From: Aestuariibacter sp. GS-14
GTDB lineage: Bacteria; Pseudomonadota; Gammaproteobacteria; Enterobacterales; Alteromonadaceae
Assembly: GCF_006494365.1 (NCBI RefSeq)
Contig: NZ_VHIP01000017.1
Span: forward strand, 38,989-102,988
Length of the DNA: 64,000 bases
Direction: 5' to 3'
Shown here: positions 51,838 through 60,662 of the stretch, in pieces
Layout: every line of letters begins with the position of its first letter
Numbering within the stretch: position 1 is the first letter of the stretch
The notes under the pieces: generated by a model
The model's input: the letters and a program-made list of their open reading frames with translations, nothing else
Databases searched by the model: none
Told to the model about the DNA's origin: nothing
Position numbers and translations under genes: made by a program

Positions 51838-52704
51838 ATGGTAATACGAATTCTGTTCCTGATTTGCGTTGCGCTCAGCAGCTACGCAAACGCCCGAAGC
51901 TACGAAGATATAATAGAGTCAGGCCAGATCACCATTGCTGTCTACAACGACTTCCAACCCTATTCCTTTTTAAAAGATGGCGAACCTGCGGGCGTAGACA
52001 TTGATGTTGGCAAACACATTGCCAAAGCGCTGGACGTAAACGTTGAATGGCTGTGGCTTAATGCCGACGAAAACCTGGAAGACGATTTACGCAATGCCAT
52101 TTGGAAGGGCCATATCATTACGCGCCAAAAAGCCGATGTTATGCTTCGCGTGCCTTACGACCGACGATTTGCCTATGCAATAGACGGCTACGGATTACCC
52201 AAAAACGAAATGGTGGTGATGTTCTCGCCTTATCAGCAGGAAAACTGGGCGCTGTTACGGGATCATGAAAAAACCAATGACATTCGAACACTGGCGATTT
52301 TCCAATACGAAAAGATCGCTGTAGAACTGGATTCACTGCCAAGTTTCTTTTTAGGCGCAACCATTGGTGGCCGCCTGCGCGACAAACTGGTACACGTGGA
52401 CTCTGTGTTTGCGGGCATTGATAAGTTAAAGGCCGGTGACGTAGCTGCGGTGGCGGGTATGAAAGCTCAGCTCCAATGGGGCATGGGTCCGCTCACAGAA
52501 CGATACGACATCAGCGCCGATGGGCTGGCCGCCATGAGCATTAAATCCTGGGATATCGGCATGGCCGTAAAACAGGACTACCGTGAACTGGCTTATACTA
52601 TTGAAAGTATTATTGAGCCAATGGTTAAAAACGGCGAAATGGAAAAGCTGTATTTGCAATACGGTTTAAGCTACGACATACCAGACTATTTCCGGACTGA
52701 GTAA
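51838..52704 (+). CDS. Quinoprotein-associated substrate-binding protein (XoxJ/PedG-like)
   Basis: A 288-residue SBP_bac_3-type periplasmic protein. The signal peptide ends near ANA-RSY; then ITIAVYNDFQPYSFLKDGEP and VDIDVGKHIAKALD show the family fold. Such proteins are regularly encoded next to PQQ dehydrogenases and their cytochromes; in XoxF systems XoxJ is thought to help enzyme maturation rather than transport. GAGG lies 6 bases before the ATG. No cognate permease is adjacent. Confidence 0.82.
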   Translation: MVIRILFLICVALSSYANARSYEDIIESGQITIAVYNDFQPYSFLKDGEPAGVDIDVGKHIAKALDVNVEWLWLNADENLEDDLRNAIWKGHIITRQKADVMLRVPYDRRFAYAIDGYGLPKNEMVVMFSPYQQENWALLRDHEKTNDIRTLAIFQYEKIAVELDSLPSFFLGATIGGRLRDKLVHVDSVFAGIDKLKAGDVAAVAGMKAQLQWGMGPLTERYDISADGLAAMSIKSWDIGMAVKQDYRELAYTIESIIEPMVKNGEMEKLYLQYGLSYDIPDYFRTE

Positions 52705-53217
52705 TCGCAACCTACGCCTTGTTTTGCCTCCTGCTCAGTCTCTCGCATAGGCTCTCGCATAGCCTCTCGCTTAGCCTCATGCATAGCATATTGCAGAACT
52801 GCTTATTTAGTCTTTTGTTCGATTTTCAGCATATCCCCAATTCTTAGCAAACATTTGTTAACAACTGCCCCCACTTGCTTAGTTCAACTTGAGATAAACC
52901 CAGCATAACCACATTGTTTTTTGCTTTAAACAATACATTTACGCATGCCCAAAGCCCAGATAAATAGTGCTTCTCAGCTAAGTAGTACTACCATCGGACT
53001 AAAAATGATAATCCAAGGTTTAATGGTTGTTAACAAATTGATGACAGATACTGATTCTGACACCTTTTGTGGTTGAGTTGGCTGTTAGTCCTACACCACA
53101 AGACAAGGTTAACAACAATACTCAACCTGTCGCATGCTGAACAAATTCAATTCGCGCTCGTTGTGAACAAGGGGTAATACAAGCCCTGAGTACCCGTTGA
53201 AACACTGGAGAAATCTG
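52705..53217. promoter_or_regulatory. Long leader/promoter region of the alcohol dehydrogenase gene
   Basis: A 513-base non-coding region. It contains a 12-bp tandem repeat (52741-52788) directly after the binding-protein stop and the motif AGTAGTACTACC at 52981-52992, 226-237 bases upstream of the dehydrogenase ATG. The length suggests a regulated promoter or long 5' leader. Confidence 0.55.
52741..52788 (+). repeat. 12-bp tandem repeat, four units
   Basis: Units TCTCGCATAGGC, TCTCGCATAGCC, TCTCGCTTAGCC and TCATGCATAGCA follow one another, with decay towards the right end and a possible degenerate extra unit to the left. It starts 37 bases after the upstream gene. Confidence 0.75.
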
Positions 53218-54981
53218 ATGAAAAGTAGAAGAGTTTCAGGTCACTTATTAAGCTCTGCGTTCTGTCTGACACTGTCTTTAGGGGCATTGTCTGGCGTCGC
53301 ACAAGCGGGCGTGACTGACAAAGACATCCTGAACGATCAGGCCACCACCAATGACGTTGTGACCTATGGTTTAGGACCGCGCGGTCAGCGTTTTAGTCCA
53401 CTGGACAATTTGAACACCCAAAACGTGAAGAAAATGCACCCGGTATGGGCGTTTTCATTCGGTGGCGAAAAGCAACGTGGTCAGGAATCACAACCCCTGG
53501 TTAAAGATGGCGTAATGTATGTTACCGCGTCTTATTCGCGTATTTATGCTATCGATGTAGCAAGCGGTGAGGAACTGTGGCAATACGAAGCGCGTTTACC
53601 CGACGGCATTATGCCTTGCTGTGACGTAATTAACCGTGGCGCAGCAATATACGACGACCTGGTTATCTTCGGTACGCTGGATGCCATTCTGGTAGCACTT
53701 GATCAAAAAACCGGTAAAGTGGTTTGGCGTAAGAAAATGGGTGACTACAAAGCAGGTTACTCTTTCACCGCCGCACCTATGATCGTGAAAGGCATGGTGG
53801 TTACCGGTATCTCTGGTGGTGAATTCGGTATTGTGGGTAAAGTTGAAGCCCGCGATGCGAAAACAGGTGAACTGGTGTGGAGCCGCCCAACGGTGGAAGG
53901 CCACATGGGTACACTTAATGGCAAAGACAACGGTATTACCGGTGGCGAAGCTAACAAAACCTGGACTGGTGACCTGTGGAAAACAGGTGGAGCAGCAACC
54001 TGGTTAGGCGGTACTTACGACCCGGATCAGGATCTGATCTTCATGGGCACAGGTAACCCCGCTCCGTGGAACTCTCACTTGCGTCCTGGAGACAACCTGT
54101 ACTCATCTTCACGCCTGGCTATCGACCCTGACACCGGCAAGATCGTTTGGCACTTCCAGACTACGCCACACGATGGTTGGGATTTCGACGGCGTTAACGA
54201 ACTTATCGCGTTTGATTACAAAGACGGCAGCAAAACAGTTAAAGCAGCGGCTACCGCTGACCGCAACGGCTTCTTCTACGTACTGAACCGTGAAAACGGC
54301 GAATTTATTCGCGGCTTCCCATTCGTAAGTGGCATTACCTGGGCGAAAGGCCTGGATAAAAACGGCCGTCCAATTTACGACGACGCAATGCGTCCGGGTA
54401 ACCCATCAGATAGCGAAGATGGCAAAAAAGGTAAAACCGTATGGGCTGTACCTTCGTTCTTAGGCGGCAAAAACTGGATGCCTATGGCGTTTAGCCAGGA
54501 CACAGGTTTGTTCTATGTTCCTTCAAACGAATGGGGCATGGACATCTGGAACGAGCCGGTTAACTACAAAAAAGGTGCGGCATACTTAGGTTCTGGTTTC
54601 ACTATCAAACCTATTTACGACCACATTGGTTCACTGAAAGCGGTTGATCCGAAAACAGGTGAAGTGGTTTGGGAATTCAAAAACAATGCGCCACTTTGGG
54701 GTGGTGTGTTAGCCACTGCGGGTAACCTGGTATTTACCGGTACACCTGAAGGCTACCTGTACGGCTTCAACGCGAAAACCGGTGAGATCGTGTACAAGTT
54801 CAACACTGGCTCTGGCATCGTAGGTTCTCCGATCACTTGGGAACAAGACGGTGAGCAATACCTGAGCATCGTGTCTGGATGGGGTGGTGCCGTTCCGTTG
54901 TGGGGTGGTGAAGTTGCCAAGAAAGTCAAAGACATTAACCAAGGCGGTACTGTCTGGACGTTCAAATTGCCTCGTAGCTAA
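53218..54981 (+). CDS. pedH: PQQ-dependent alcohol dehydrogenase, lanthanide type (ExaF/PedH-like)
   Basis: A 587-residue periplasmic quinoprotein that oxidises alcohols with PQQ. A signal peptide ends at VAQA-GV; the rest is an eight-bladed beta-propeller. The vicinal Cys134-Cys135 (IMPCCDV) covers PQQ. Metal-site residues are Glu202 (SGGEFG), Asn280 (TGNPAPWN), catalytic Asp322 and Asp324 ([11 protein letters not shown]). Asp two positions after the catalytic Asp is the mark of lanthanide-dependent XoxF/ExaF/PedH enzymes; calcium enzymes have a non-acidic residue there. ATG at 53218 has GGAG 8 bases upstream. Electrons would go to the cytochrome at 51360. Confidence 0.93.
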   Translation: MKSRRVSGHLLSSAFCLTLSLGALSGVAQAGVTDKDILNDQATTNDVVTYGLGPRGQRFSPLDNLNTQNVKKMHPVWAFSFGGEKQRGQESQPLVKDGVMYVTASYSRIYAIDVASGEELWQYEARLPDGIMPCCDVINRGAAIYDDLVIFGTLDAILVALDQKTGKVVWRKKMGDYKAGYSFTAAPMIVKGMVVTGISGGEFGIVGKVEARDAKTGELVWSRPTVEGHMGTLNGKDNGITGGEANKTWTGDLWKTGGAATWLGGTYDPDQDLIFMGTGNPAPWNSHLRPGDNLYSSSRLAIDPDTGKIVWHFQTTPHDGWDFDGVNELIAFDYKDGSKTVKAAATADRNGFFYVLNRENGEFIRGFPFVSGITWAKGLDKNGRPIYDDAMRPGNPSDSEDGKKGKTVWAVPSFLGGKNWMPMAFSQDTGLFYVPSNEWGMDIWNEPVNYKKGAAYLGSGFTIKPIYDHIGSLKAVDPKTGEVVWEFKNNAPLWGGVLATAGNLVFTGTPEGYLYGFNAKTGEIVYKFNTGSGIVGSPITWEQDGEQYLSIVSGWGGAVPLWGGEVAKKVKDINQGGTVWTFKLPRS

Positions 54982-54988
54982 GAGGCCA

Positions 54989-55035
54989 CGCGACGAACTG
55001 TTTAAAGTCCCACCATTTCGTCGCGTTTTTTCTCT
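54989..55035 (+). terminator. First intrinsic terminator after the quinoprotein gene
   Basis: CGCGACGAA/TTCGTCGCG arms enclose a 19-base loop and are followed by TTTTTTCTCT. It begins 8 bases after the stop codon. Confidence 0.85.
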
Positions 55036-55040
55036 CCTCG

Positions 55041-55077
55041 GGGGTGGATGTGTGTAGTTGTACATTCACCCCTTTTT
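55041..55077 (+). terminator. Second, tandem intrinsic terminator
   Basis: GGGGTGGATGT pairs with ACATTCACCCC (one G-T wobble) and is followed by TTTTT. It lies directly after the first terminator and 21 bases before the NosR-like ATG. Confidence 0.8.
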
Positions 55078-55097
55078 CAGTGTGTTGAGGGAGTCAG

Positions 55098-57209
55098 ATG
55101 AAACGGTTTGTTCTGATTGTCTGTGTTATTTTTCTCAATAGTGTCTTTATTGTGTTGGACTGCCGGGCCAGTGACACCATAAGCCCTGAGCAGATTCAGC
55201 GCTTGTTTCCCAAGGCCACCGTGATTGGCAACAAAGCCGAAGACTTCCCCGTTTACCCGGTTTATCAGCTACAGGAATTATTGGGTTACGCCTTCGAAAG
55301 CAATGATTTAGTAGAATTCCCCGGCTTCTCCGGCGACCGCATTAACCTGCTTATTGGCATGGACGTGCAAGGCAATATTGTTGGTATTGACGTACTCCAT
55401 CATCACGAACCCATTTTTTTACACGGTTTAGGCCCCGAGCCAATGAACCGCTTTATAGATCAGTATATCGGACAGAATGTGTCTAAGCGGGTTATTGTTG
55501 ATAGCGCCGCCAATGACACAAATCCCAACGACAACACCGTGCACGTTGATGGCGTAACCAAAGCCACTGTGTCGGTAATTGTGATAAGCGATACCGTATT
55601 GCTTTCAGCATTACAGGTAGCCCGTAACAAACTCACCGGCTTTGCCAGTGCCCCGGCCGCTAAAGCGAAAGCGGATACATTTGAGCCACTTGATACTCAC
55701 GACCTGATTGCGCGCGGCTTACTGCAGCACTGGGAAATCAGTCAAAACACCTTTGAAAGCGAATTAGGGGCAAGCCTGGACGACTACCCTGATGGTACGT
55801 TTTACTCGCAGGACGGCGATACCTTTAACGTGTACTTTGCCTATTTAAACAGCCCATTAATTGGTAAAAACCTGCTGGGCGAGGCCGACTTTACCCGGCT
55901 ACAAGCAATGTTAAAACCTAACGAACAAGCCTTCATGGTGATGTCGTCGGGCTTTTTCAGCTACCTTGAACCAGAGTTTAAGCCCGGCACCGTACCCACT
56001 CGCGTTAGCCTGCTGCAAAATGACTTGCCTTTTGGCATGCGTGACCTGAATTTTTACAGCTTTGAACCACAGCAACTTGCCGGTGGTCTAGAGGCCACCA
56101 GCAACCTGCAGATATTCGCGGTGAATACCCAGTCGGGGTTCAACCCCAGCTTACCCATGCAGCTAAGCCTGAACATCGACATTGCCAAAAACCATTTAAT
56201 CAGTCAGCAATTACAGCTTACGCATACTTATGCTGTGCCCACTGACTTATTTGATATCGCAGCACCGGTTGATGAATATACACCTGAACCGGCCTGGATA
56301 AGGGTATGGAAAATGCGCTGGCCAGTGATCACTGTACTGGTACTCAGCCTGATTGCAGTAACCGCTATTTTTGCGCTGCAACACAAGCTATCCGCCAATG
56401 AAAATTGCTTTCGATGGGTGCGCTGGAGCTTTATGTTTTACACCCTGATCTTCATTGGCTGGTATGCCCAGGGCCAACTGTCGGTAGTAAATATTTACCC
56501 TATTCTGCAAAGTGTAAAATCCGGCTTCGATTTGCAGGTTTACCTGATGGATCCGGTGCTGTTCATTTTATGGAGCTATGTGTTCGTTAGCCTGTTCATT
56601 GTGGGCAGGGGGATATTTTGTGGCTGGCTTTGCCCATTCGGTGCCTTACAGGAAATGGTGGGCTGGGTGGCGAAAAAATTCCGTATCCGGCAGCGCAAAA
56701 TACCGTTTTCTGTGCACCGCAAATTATGGTGGATCAAATACGCCATTCTGGGCGGACTGGTGATTGTGTCTTATCTATCGCTGTCAGACGCCGAGGTATT
56801 GTCTGAGGTAGAGCCCTTTAAAACCGCTATTACGTTACATTTTGTGCGCTACTGGCCGTTTGTGTTGTACACCGTTGCGTTGCTCGCCGCCGGGCTGTTT
56901 ATCAATAAGTTTTATTGCCGGTACGTATGCCCGCTGGGTGCAGGGTTAGCGATACTCGGTTACTTTCATAAGTTCGAATGGCTCACCCGCCGCAAAGAAT
57001 GCGGTAAACCCTGCACCATGTGTTACCACAAGTGCGACATCAAGGCGATCACGCCACAAGGAAAGGTGGATTACAACGAGTGCGTGCAGTGCCTGGAATG
57101 CATTGTGTATTACAACAATGACCACCTTTGCCCGCCGCTTAAAAAGGCCGGCAAATCGCCTCGCACCGCGCCAAACATTGCAGATTCACTTGCGGTGGAG
57201 ATCAGATAA
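55098..57209 (+). CDS. NosR/NirI-like flavo-iron-sulfur membrane protein
   Basis: A 703-residue membrane protein. Order: signal/anchor at 1-25, periplasmic FMN-binding domain (about 70-180) with DGVTKATVS where Thr157 or Ser159 would carry covalent FMN, a long periplasmic region, then several membrane helices from about 405, two polyferredoxin-like motifs (WLCPFGALQEMVG near 507; RYVCPLGAGLAIL near 605) and a cytoplasmic ferredoxin-type end (CGKPCTMCYHKCD and CVQCLECIVYY, about 635-675). NosR supports N2O reductase; no nosZ is present, so it may serve the quinoprotein system here. Placement is downstream of tandem terminators. Confidence 0.87.
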   Translation: MKRFVLIVCVIFLNSVFIVLDCRASDTISPEQIQRLFPKATVIGNKAEDFPVYPVYQLQELLGYAFESNDLVEFPGFSGDRINLLIGMDVQGNIVGIDVLHHHEPIFLHGLGPEPMNRFIDQYIGQNVSKRVIVDSAANDTNPNDNTVHVDGVTKATVSVIVISDTVLLSALQVARNKLTGFASAPAAKAKADTFEPLDTHDLIARGLLQHWEISQNTFESELGASLDDYPDGTFYSQDGDTFNVYFAYLNSPLIGKNLLGEADFTRLQAMLKPNEQAFMVMSSGFFSYLEPEFKPGTVPTRVSLLQNDLPFGMRDLNFYSFEPQQLAGGLEATSNLQIFAVNTQSGFNPSLPMQLSLNIDIAKNHLISQQLQLTHTYAVPTDLFDIAAPVDEYTPEPAWIRVWKMRWPVITVLVLSLIAVTAIFALQHKLSANENCFRWVRWSFMFYTLIFIGWYAQGQLSVVNIYPILQSVKSGFDLQVYLMDPVLFILWSYVFVSLFIVGRGIFCGWLCPFGALQEMVGWVAKKFRIRQRKIPFSVHRKLWWIKYAILGGLVIVSYLSLSDAEVLSEVEPFKTAITLHFVRYWPFVLYTVALLAAGLFINKFYCRYVCPLGAGLAILGYFHKFEWLTRRKECGKPCTMCYHKCDIKAITPQGKVDYNECVQCLECIVYYNNDHLCPPLKKAGKSPRTAPNIADSLAVEIR

Positions 57210-57323
57210 CACAATCGCATAGAGGTCTATCCAGCGAGAGACCAATGTGTATGGTAATTTGATTGACACAAACTCAAATACTACCCGTAAACTGTGTTGG
57301 TAAGGCTCGCATCTTATATGTTT

Positions 57324-58196
57324 ATGAAAGGGATCCGTCATCTTTTATTAGCGTTAGCTTGTTCAAACTTATTCCTGCCTGCTGCTGGTTTCGCAGAGGT
57401 GACCTTGTATACCGACAATCAAGTCACCCGGAACGTATTAGTGAATTCTGATTTGCCATCAGGTTCACTCATTAGCGATAGTTACCGCTATGTGCTGTCA
57501 CACCTGGACAGGTTTCCCGATATATATTTCGAAAATCAAATCCGCGCCGAAAAATTACTTACGCCCGACACTGCAGCGTGTCAGATAATGAAAGTTCGCA
57601 CTGAAGAAAGAGAAAAGCACTATTTGTTTAGCGAAGCTACTGATGTGTATCTGTCTCACAAGCTCTACGTGCAACAGGAATACACTGCAACGATTAGAGA
57701 CAATTATCTGAACAAAGAGGGCGAAGTAGCGTCAGTATCTGCCATTTTTCAAGATGCCAAAGACAGGGTTTTACTTCTGATTACGGGGCACTCTTACGGG
57801 CAGTACCTGGATGCCGAAATTACCCATATCGACAATTCCCAGCGGTATTATTTAGGCGCATCCGACCCCTATGACTTATATTTCAAAATGTTTAATCAGG
57901 AACGTGGGCAGTTTGCCTTACTAATCCCAAGCGCGCTGAAAAATTCAGACACACCACTGCAACACTACACCAGCTTTGCATTGGCAAACAATCCGCCCTA
58001 CATAACCGGCCACATCATGTGCAGTAAACACCCGGAATCCGTGCAGTTTATAAAAGACGTTAACGCGGTTTTGTATGAGTACTACCGGTCAGGGACATTC
58101 GAAAAATACGCTATGCGCTATTTTCCTGACGAAGAACTCGGCACGCTCCGGCATTTTATTCATGCTCAGGTTCAGCGTTTACAGCCTGGTAATTAA
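57324..58196 (+). CDS. Orphan periplasmic binding-like protein
   Basis: A 290-residue exported protein with a hydrophobic signal (MKGIRHLLLALACSNLFLPAAGFA). The fold pattern resembles extracellular solute-binding family 3: VTLYTDNQVTRNVLV, ICSK-like central strands, and a C-terminal VNAVLYEYYRSGTFEKYAM helix typical of SBP_bac_3 ends. No transporter is next to it. An ATG at 57318 is an alternative start. It lies 115 bases after the NosR-like gene on the same strand and converges with the two-component system. Confidence 0.68.
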   Translation: MKGIRHLLLALACSNLFLPAAGFAEVTLYTDNQVTRNVLVNSDLPSGSLISDSYRYVLSHLDRFPDIYFENQIRAEKLLTPDTAACQIMKVRTEEREKHYLFSEATDVYLSHKLYVQQEYTATIRDNYLNKEGEVASVSAIFQDAKDRVLLLITGHSYGQYLDAEITHIDNSQRYYLGASDPYDLYFKMFNQERGQFALLIPSALKNSDTPLQHYTSFALANNPPYITGHIMCSKHPESVQFIKDVNAVLYEYYRSGTFEKYAMRYFPDEELGTLRHFIHAQVQRLQPGN

Positions 58197-58203
58197 ATCG
58201 GGC

Positions 58204-59625
58204 TCACTCGCCAATAGGCAACTGCACACTAAAGTAAATAACGTTACCATCCAGTCTCACGGAAATGTTGCCGCCAATAGCCTTAATCAATACAGACACA
58301 ATGGTTAAACCTAATCCGAAATTCTCAGTGGACGTTCTGGCTGCGTCTTTCTGCCATAAGGGTTCGAAGAACTGATTGAGATCCTTTTCAGAATAGTCAT
58401 CTGAAGGAATATTACTAAAATGTACCAGCAATGCGTTGTGAGAGTGCTTTTCGATTCGACACTTTACCGTTGTTTCAGGCTTACTGTGTTGCAAGGCATT
58501 GGCAAGCAAATTGGTAAACGCAGACTCCAGTGCAAACAGATTACTAGTGATTTCAAACGCAACACCTTCCTCTGCAATCAACACTATTCTATTGGTGTTT
58601 TGTTGGCGAATAATTCGTGTTAACAATGCTTGCACATTGACCACTGTGGAACAATCGAGTTGTTTACCGGAATAACCATGAATAGTCAGGATACCGGTAA
58701 TAATTGATTTCATTCGATGGGCAATCGACAACACTTCGGGCTTAAACGATGCTTCCAGTGATTCATCGCCCGGGAATCGCATGGCAATTTCAGATAATGT
58801 TGTTAACTCTGTCACCGGTGTTTTGAGCTCATGTGCAATGTCGGAGGTAAGCCGTTTTTGCTGTTCGTAGAGCCTCAAATTTTCGATTATGAAACGATTT
58901 ATACTGTTCACAATTGGCTGCAGTTCTTCTACTGATCTATCCAGTGACAAACTCAGATTTTCACTGCCGAAATTTAGCCTACTAATTTTCGTATTAAGCT
59001 CATTAAGTGGATTAAGTGCGTAGGTGACCGTGTTTTTTACTGTGAAACGAATAATCAATGGCACCAGAATTAATGCCAGAATAAAAGAACCATCTATTAA
59101 CCAAAGTGCGTAGTACAACTCTTCCGTTGACGCTGCGTAAGCGAGAGTCATTGTATTGCGTGGAGTGTCACCCTGCTGTTGGTAAAAATCAGCACGTTTG
59201 TCTGAGTCGATTTGCGGAATAAAGCGAATATAGGCAATCCGCCCCGTTCTGCCGTCGGGCAAGGTGTAATCTTCCAGATGAAATGTATCGAGTGGCAGAT
59301 CCACAAATAACAGTGAATTCTCGCTCACCAAGCTCAACGTATCGGATTTTTCGAAAATCTCACTGTTGCGCCATAACTGAAAATATTCCGGATCACCCGT
59401 ACCTTCAAACTCCGGCATAAACTCACCGGCAAAATCAAATTCAACACCCTCTGCATCTTCCTTGACCAGGGTTTCCAACATGCCGACTTTTTCTAACATC
59501 GATTTATTAAATTGATTTTCAATCCAGCCATCCACTGCAACATCGGCAATAATTAATACCGAGATCACCAATACTGAAATGGCCAGTGACAGACGTCGGG
59601 TCAGCGTTTTATAAATTGATCTCAT
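58204..59625 (-). CDS. Two-component sensor histidine kinase (PmrB/QseC-like)
   Basis: A 473-residue membrane kinase. Membrane helices lie at about 12-30 and 175-195, flanking a periplasmic sensor region that is rich in acidic residues (EDAEGVEFDFAGEFMPEFEG, in part). A HAMP-like linker follows, then HisKA with His265 (TSDIAHELKTPVTEL) and HATPase with TSTENFGLGLTIV. It is coupled to the response regulator by a 4-base overlap. The acidic sensor suggests cation or antimicrobial-peptide sensing, which fits the divergent eptA-dgkA genes; this is inference. Confidence 0.88.
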   Translation of the reverse strand: MRSIYKTLTRRLSLAISVLVISVLIIADVAVDGWIENQFNKSMLEKVGMLETLVKEDAEGVEFDFAGEFMPEFEGTGDPEYFQLWRNSEIFEKSDTLSLVSENSLLFVDLPLDTFHLEDYTLPDGRTGRIAYIRFIPQIDSDKRADFYQQQGDTPRNTMTLAYAASTEELYYALWLIDGSFILALILVPLIIRFTVKNTVTYALNPLNELNTKISRLNFGSENLSLSLDRSVEELQPIVNSINRFIIENLRLYEQQKRLTSDIAHELKTPVTELTTLSEIAMRFPGDESLEASFKPEVLSIAHRMKSIITGILTIHGYSGKQLDCSTVVNVQALLTRIIRQQNTNRIVLIAEEGVAFEITSNLFALESAFTNLLANALQHSKPETTVKCRIEKHSHNALLVHFSNIPSDDYSEKDLNQFFEPLWQKDAARTSTENFGLGLTIVSVLIKAIGGNISVRLDGNVIYFSVQLPIGE

Positions 59626-60299
59626 GTATTCTCAGTAACGATATAGCCGAATCCGCGTTTACTTTTCACAGGTAATTCGCCTCCCAACTCCCTGACTTTG
59701 CGACGCACACAAGAAAGGTGAACTTCGATAGCATTTTTTGAAATACTGTCGTAGCTTCCTGCTATTGATTCGCTGAGGCGTTCGGGTGTTATCACCCGTG
59801 TTTTGTTCAGGAAAATACATTCGATTATCTTAAATTCGTTGGGTGTAAGCTCCAGTTGCTCACCTTTGTAGCGCATTACCTTGCTATTCAAATCAAGGGC
59901 AAAATCATTCACAACAACTTCGTCATTACTGTAAAGCAGCTTGCCTCTGCGCATCAGATTGATCAAACGCACGGTTAACTCATCGAAGGAAAACGGCTTG
60001 GATAAATAATCATCCGCACCTGCCAGAATACCGCTGACTTTGTCGTCTGGGTCAGATTTAGCAGATAGGATCAAAATGCGAATTTCTACGTTCTGCTTTC
60101 TAACGACCTTCAGTATTTCCATGCCATTCAGGTGAGGCAGCATCAGATCTAAAATTAAAATGTCATAGTCGCCAATCAGGGCCATATTCAGCCCCTCTGT
60201 GCCCGTTGCGGCTGTGTCTACGGCATAGCCTAGTTTTTGTAATCCAACGGTCAGGCTCTTCCTTAGCGCATCAGAATCCTCAATCAGTAAAATTCGCAT
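59622..60299 (-). CDS. OmpR/PmrA-family response regulator
   Basis: A 225-residue response regulator with a receiver (Asp51 in LILDLMLPHLNG, acidic pair E7-D8) and a winged-helix OmpR DNA-binding domain ending in VKSKRGFGYIVTENT. It is the first gene of the two-component operon and divergent from eptA. Probable control of the eptA-dgkA operon is inferred from position. Confidence 0.9.
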   Translation of the reverse strand: MRILLIEDSDALRKSLTVGLQKLGYAVDTAATGTEGLNMALIGDYDILILDLMLPHLNGMEILKVVRKQNVEIRILILSAKSDPDDKVSGILAGADDYLSKPFSFDELTVRLINLMRRGKLLYSNDEVVVNDFALDLNSKVMRYKGEQLELTPNEFKIIECIFLNKTRVITPERLSESIAGSYDSISKNAIEVHLSCVRRKVRELGGELPVKSKRGFGYIVTENT

Positions 60300-60662
60300 A
60301 TTCTGTTTATTTAAATTGCTCCGATAAAGAGTGTAGCTCTGTATTCTTAAGTTTGTCTGAAGACCGCGGCTAACGAAGTATCACAGGGTATTTATCAGCG
60401 ATTCTTCAGTCAAACCTAAGAATAACCGGCTTATCTGGCGATTTGCTTGCGGTCTCACAAAGGTAAATAGCGTTCAACTCTGATTTAGTGGTATCAACAA
60501 GATACTCCCTAACAATTTTCCATCGCTCTCAACGAGCGTTTCAACCTAATAGATTGTTGTTATTACAGTTATAAATTAATAACCGCATTCAAAGTTAAGC
60601 TTAAGTGTTTCCACAGCGTTATTACCTAGCATTAATGCAACATGTTTTAGTGCGAGGTAGTT
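60300..60662. promoter_or_regulatory. Divergent regulatory region of the two-component and eptA operons
   Basis: A 363-base non-coding region. CTTAAG occurs near 60346 (close to the regulator start) and within TTAAGCTTAA at 60595-60604 (about 60 bases before eptA). CTTAAG is the core of PmrA-type boxes, but the canonical 11-base spacing between half-sites was not found. Confidence 0.45.

Noticed and set aside
60345-60610. Canonical PmrA box upstream of eptA
   Set aside because: CTTAAG cores are present but not as a direct repeat with the 11-base period; only a weak candidate remains.
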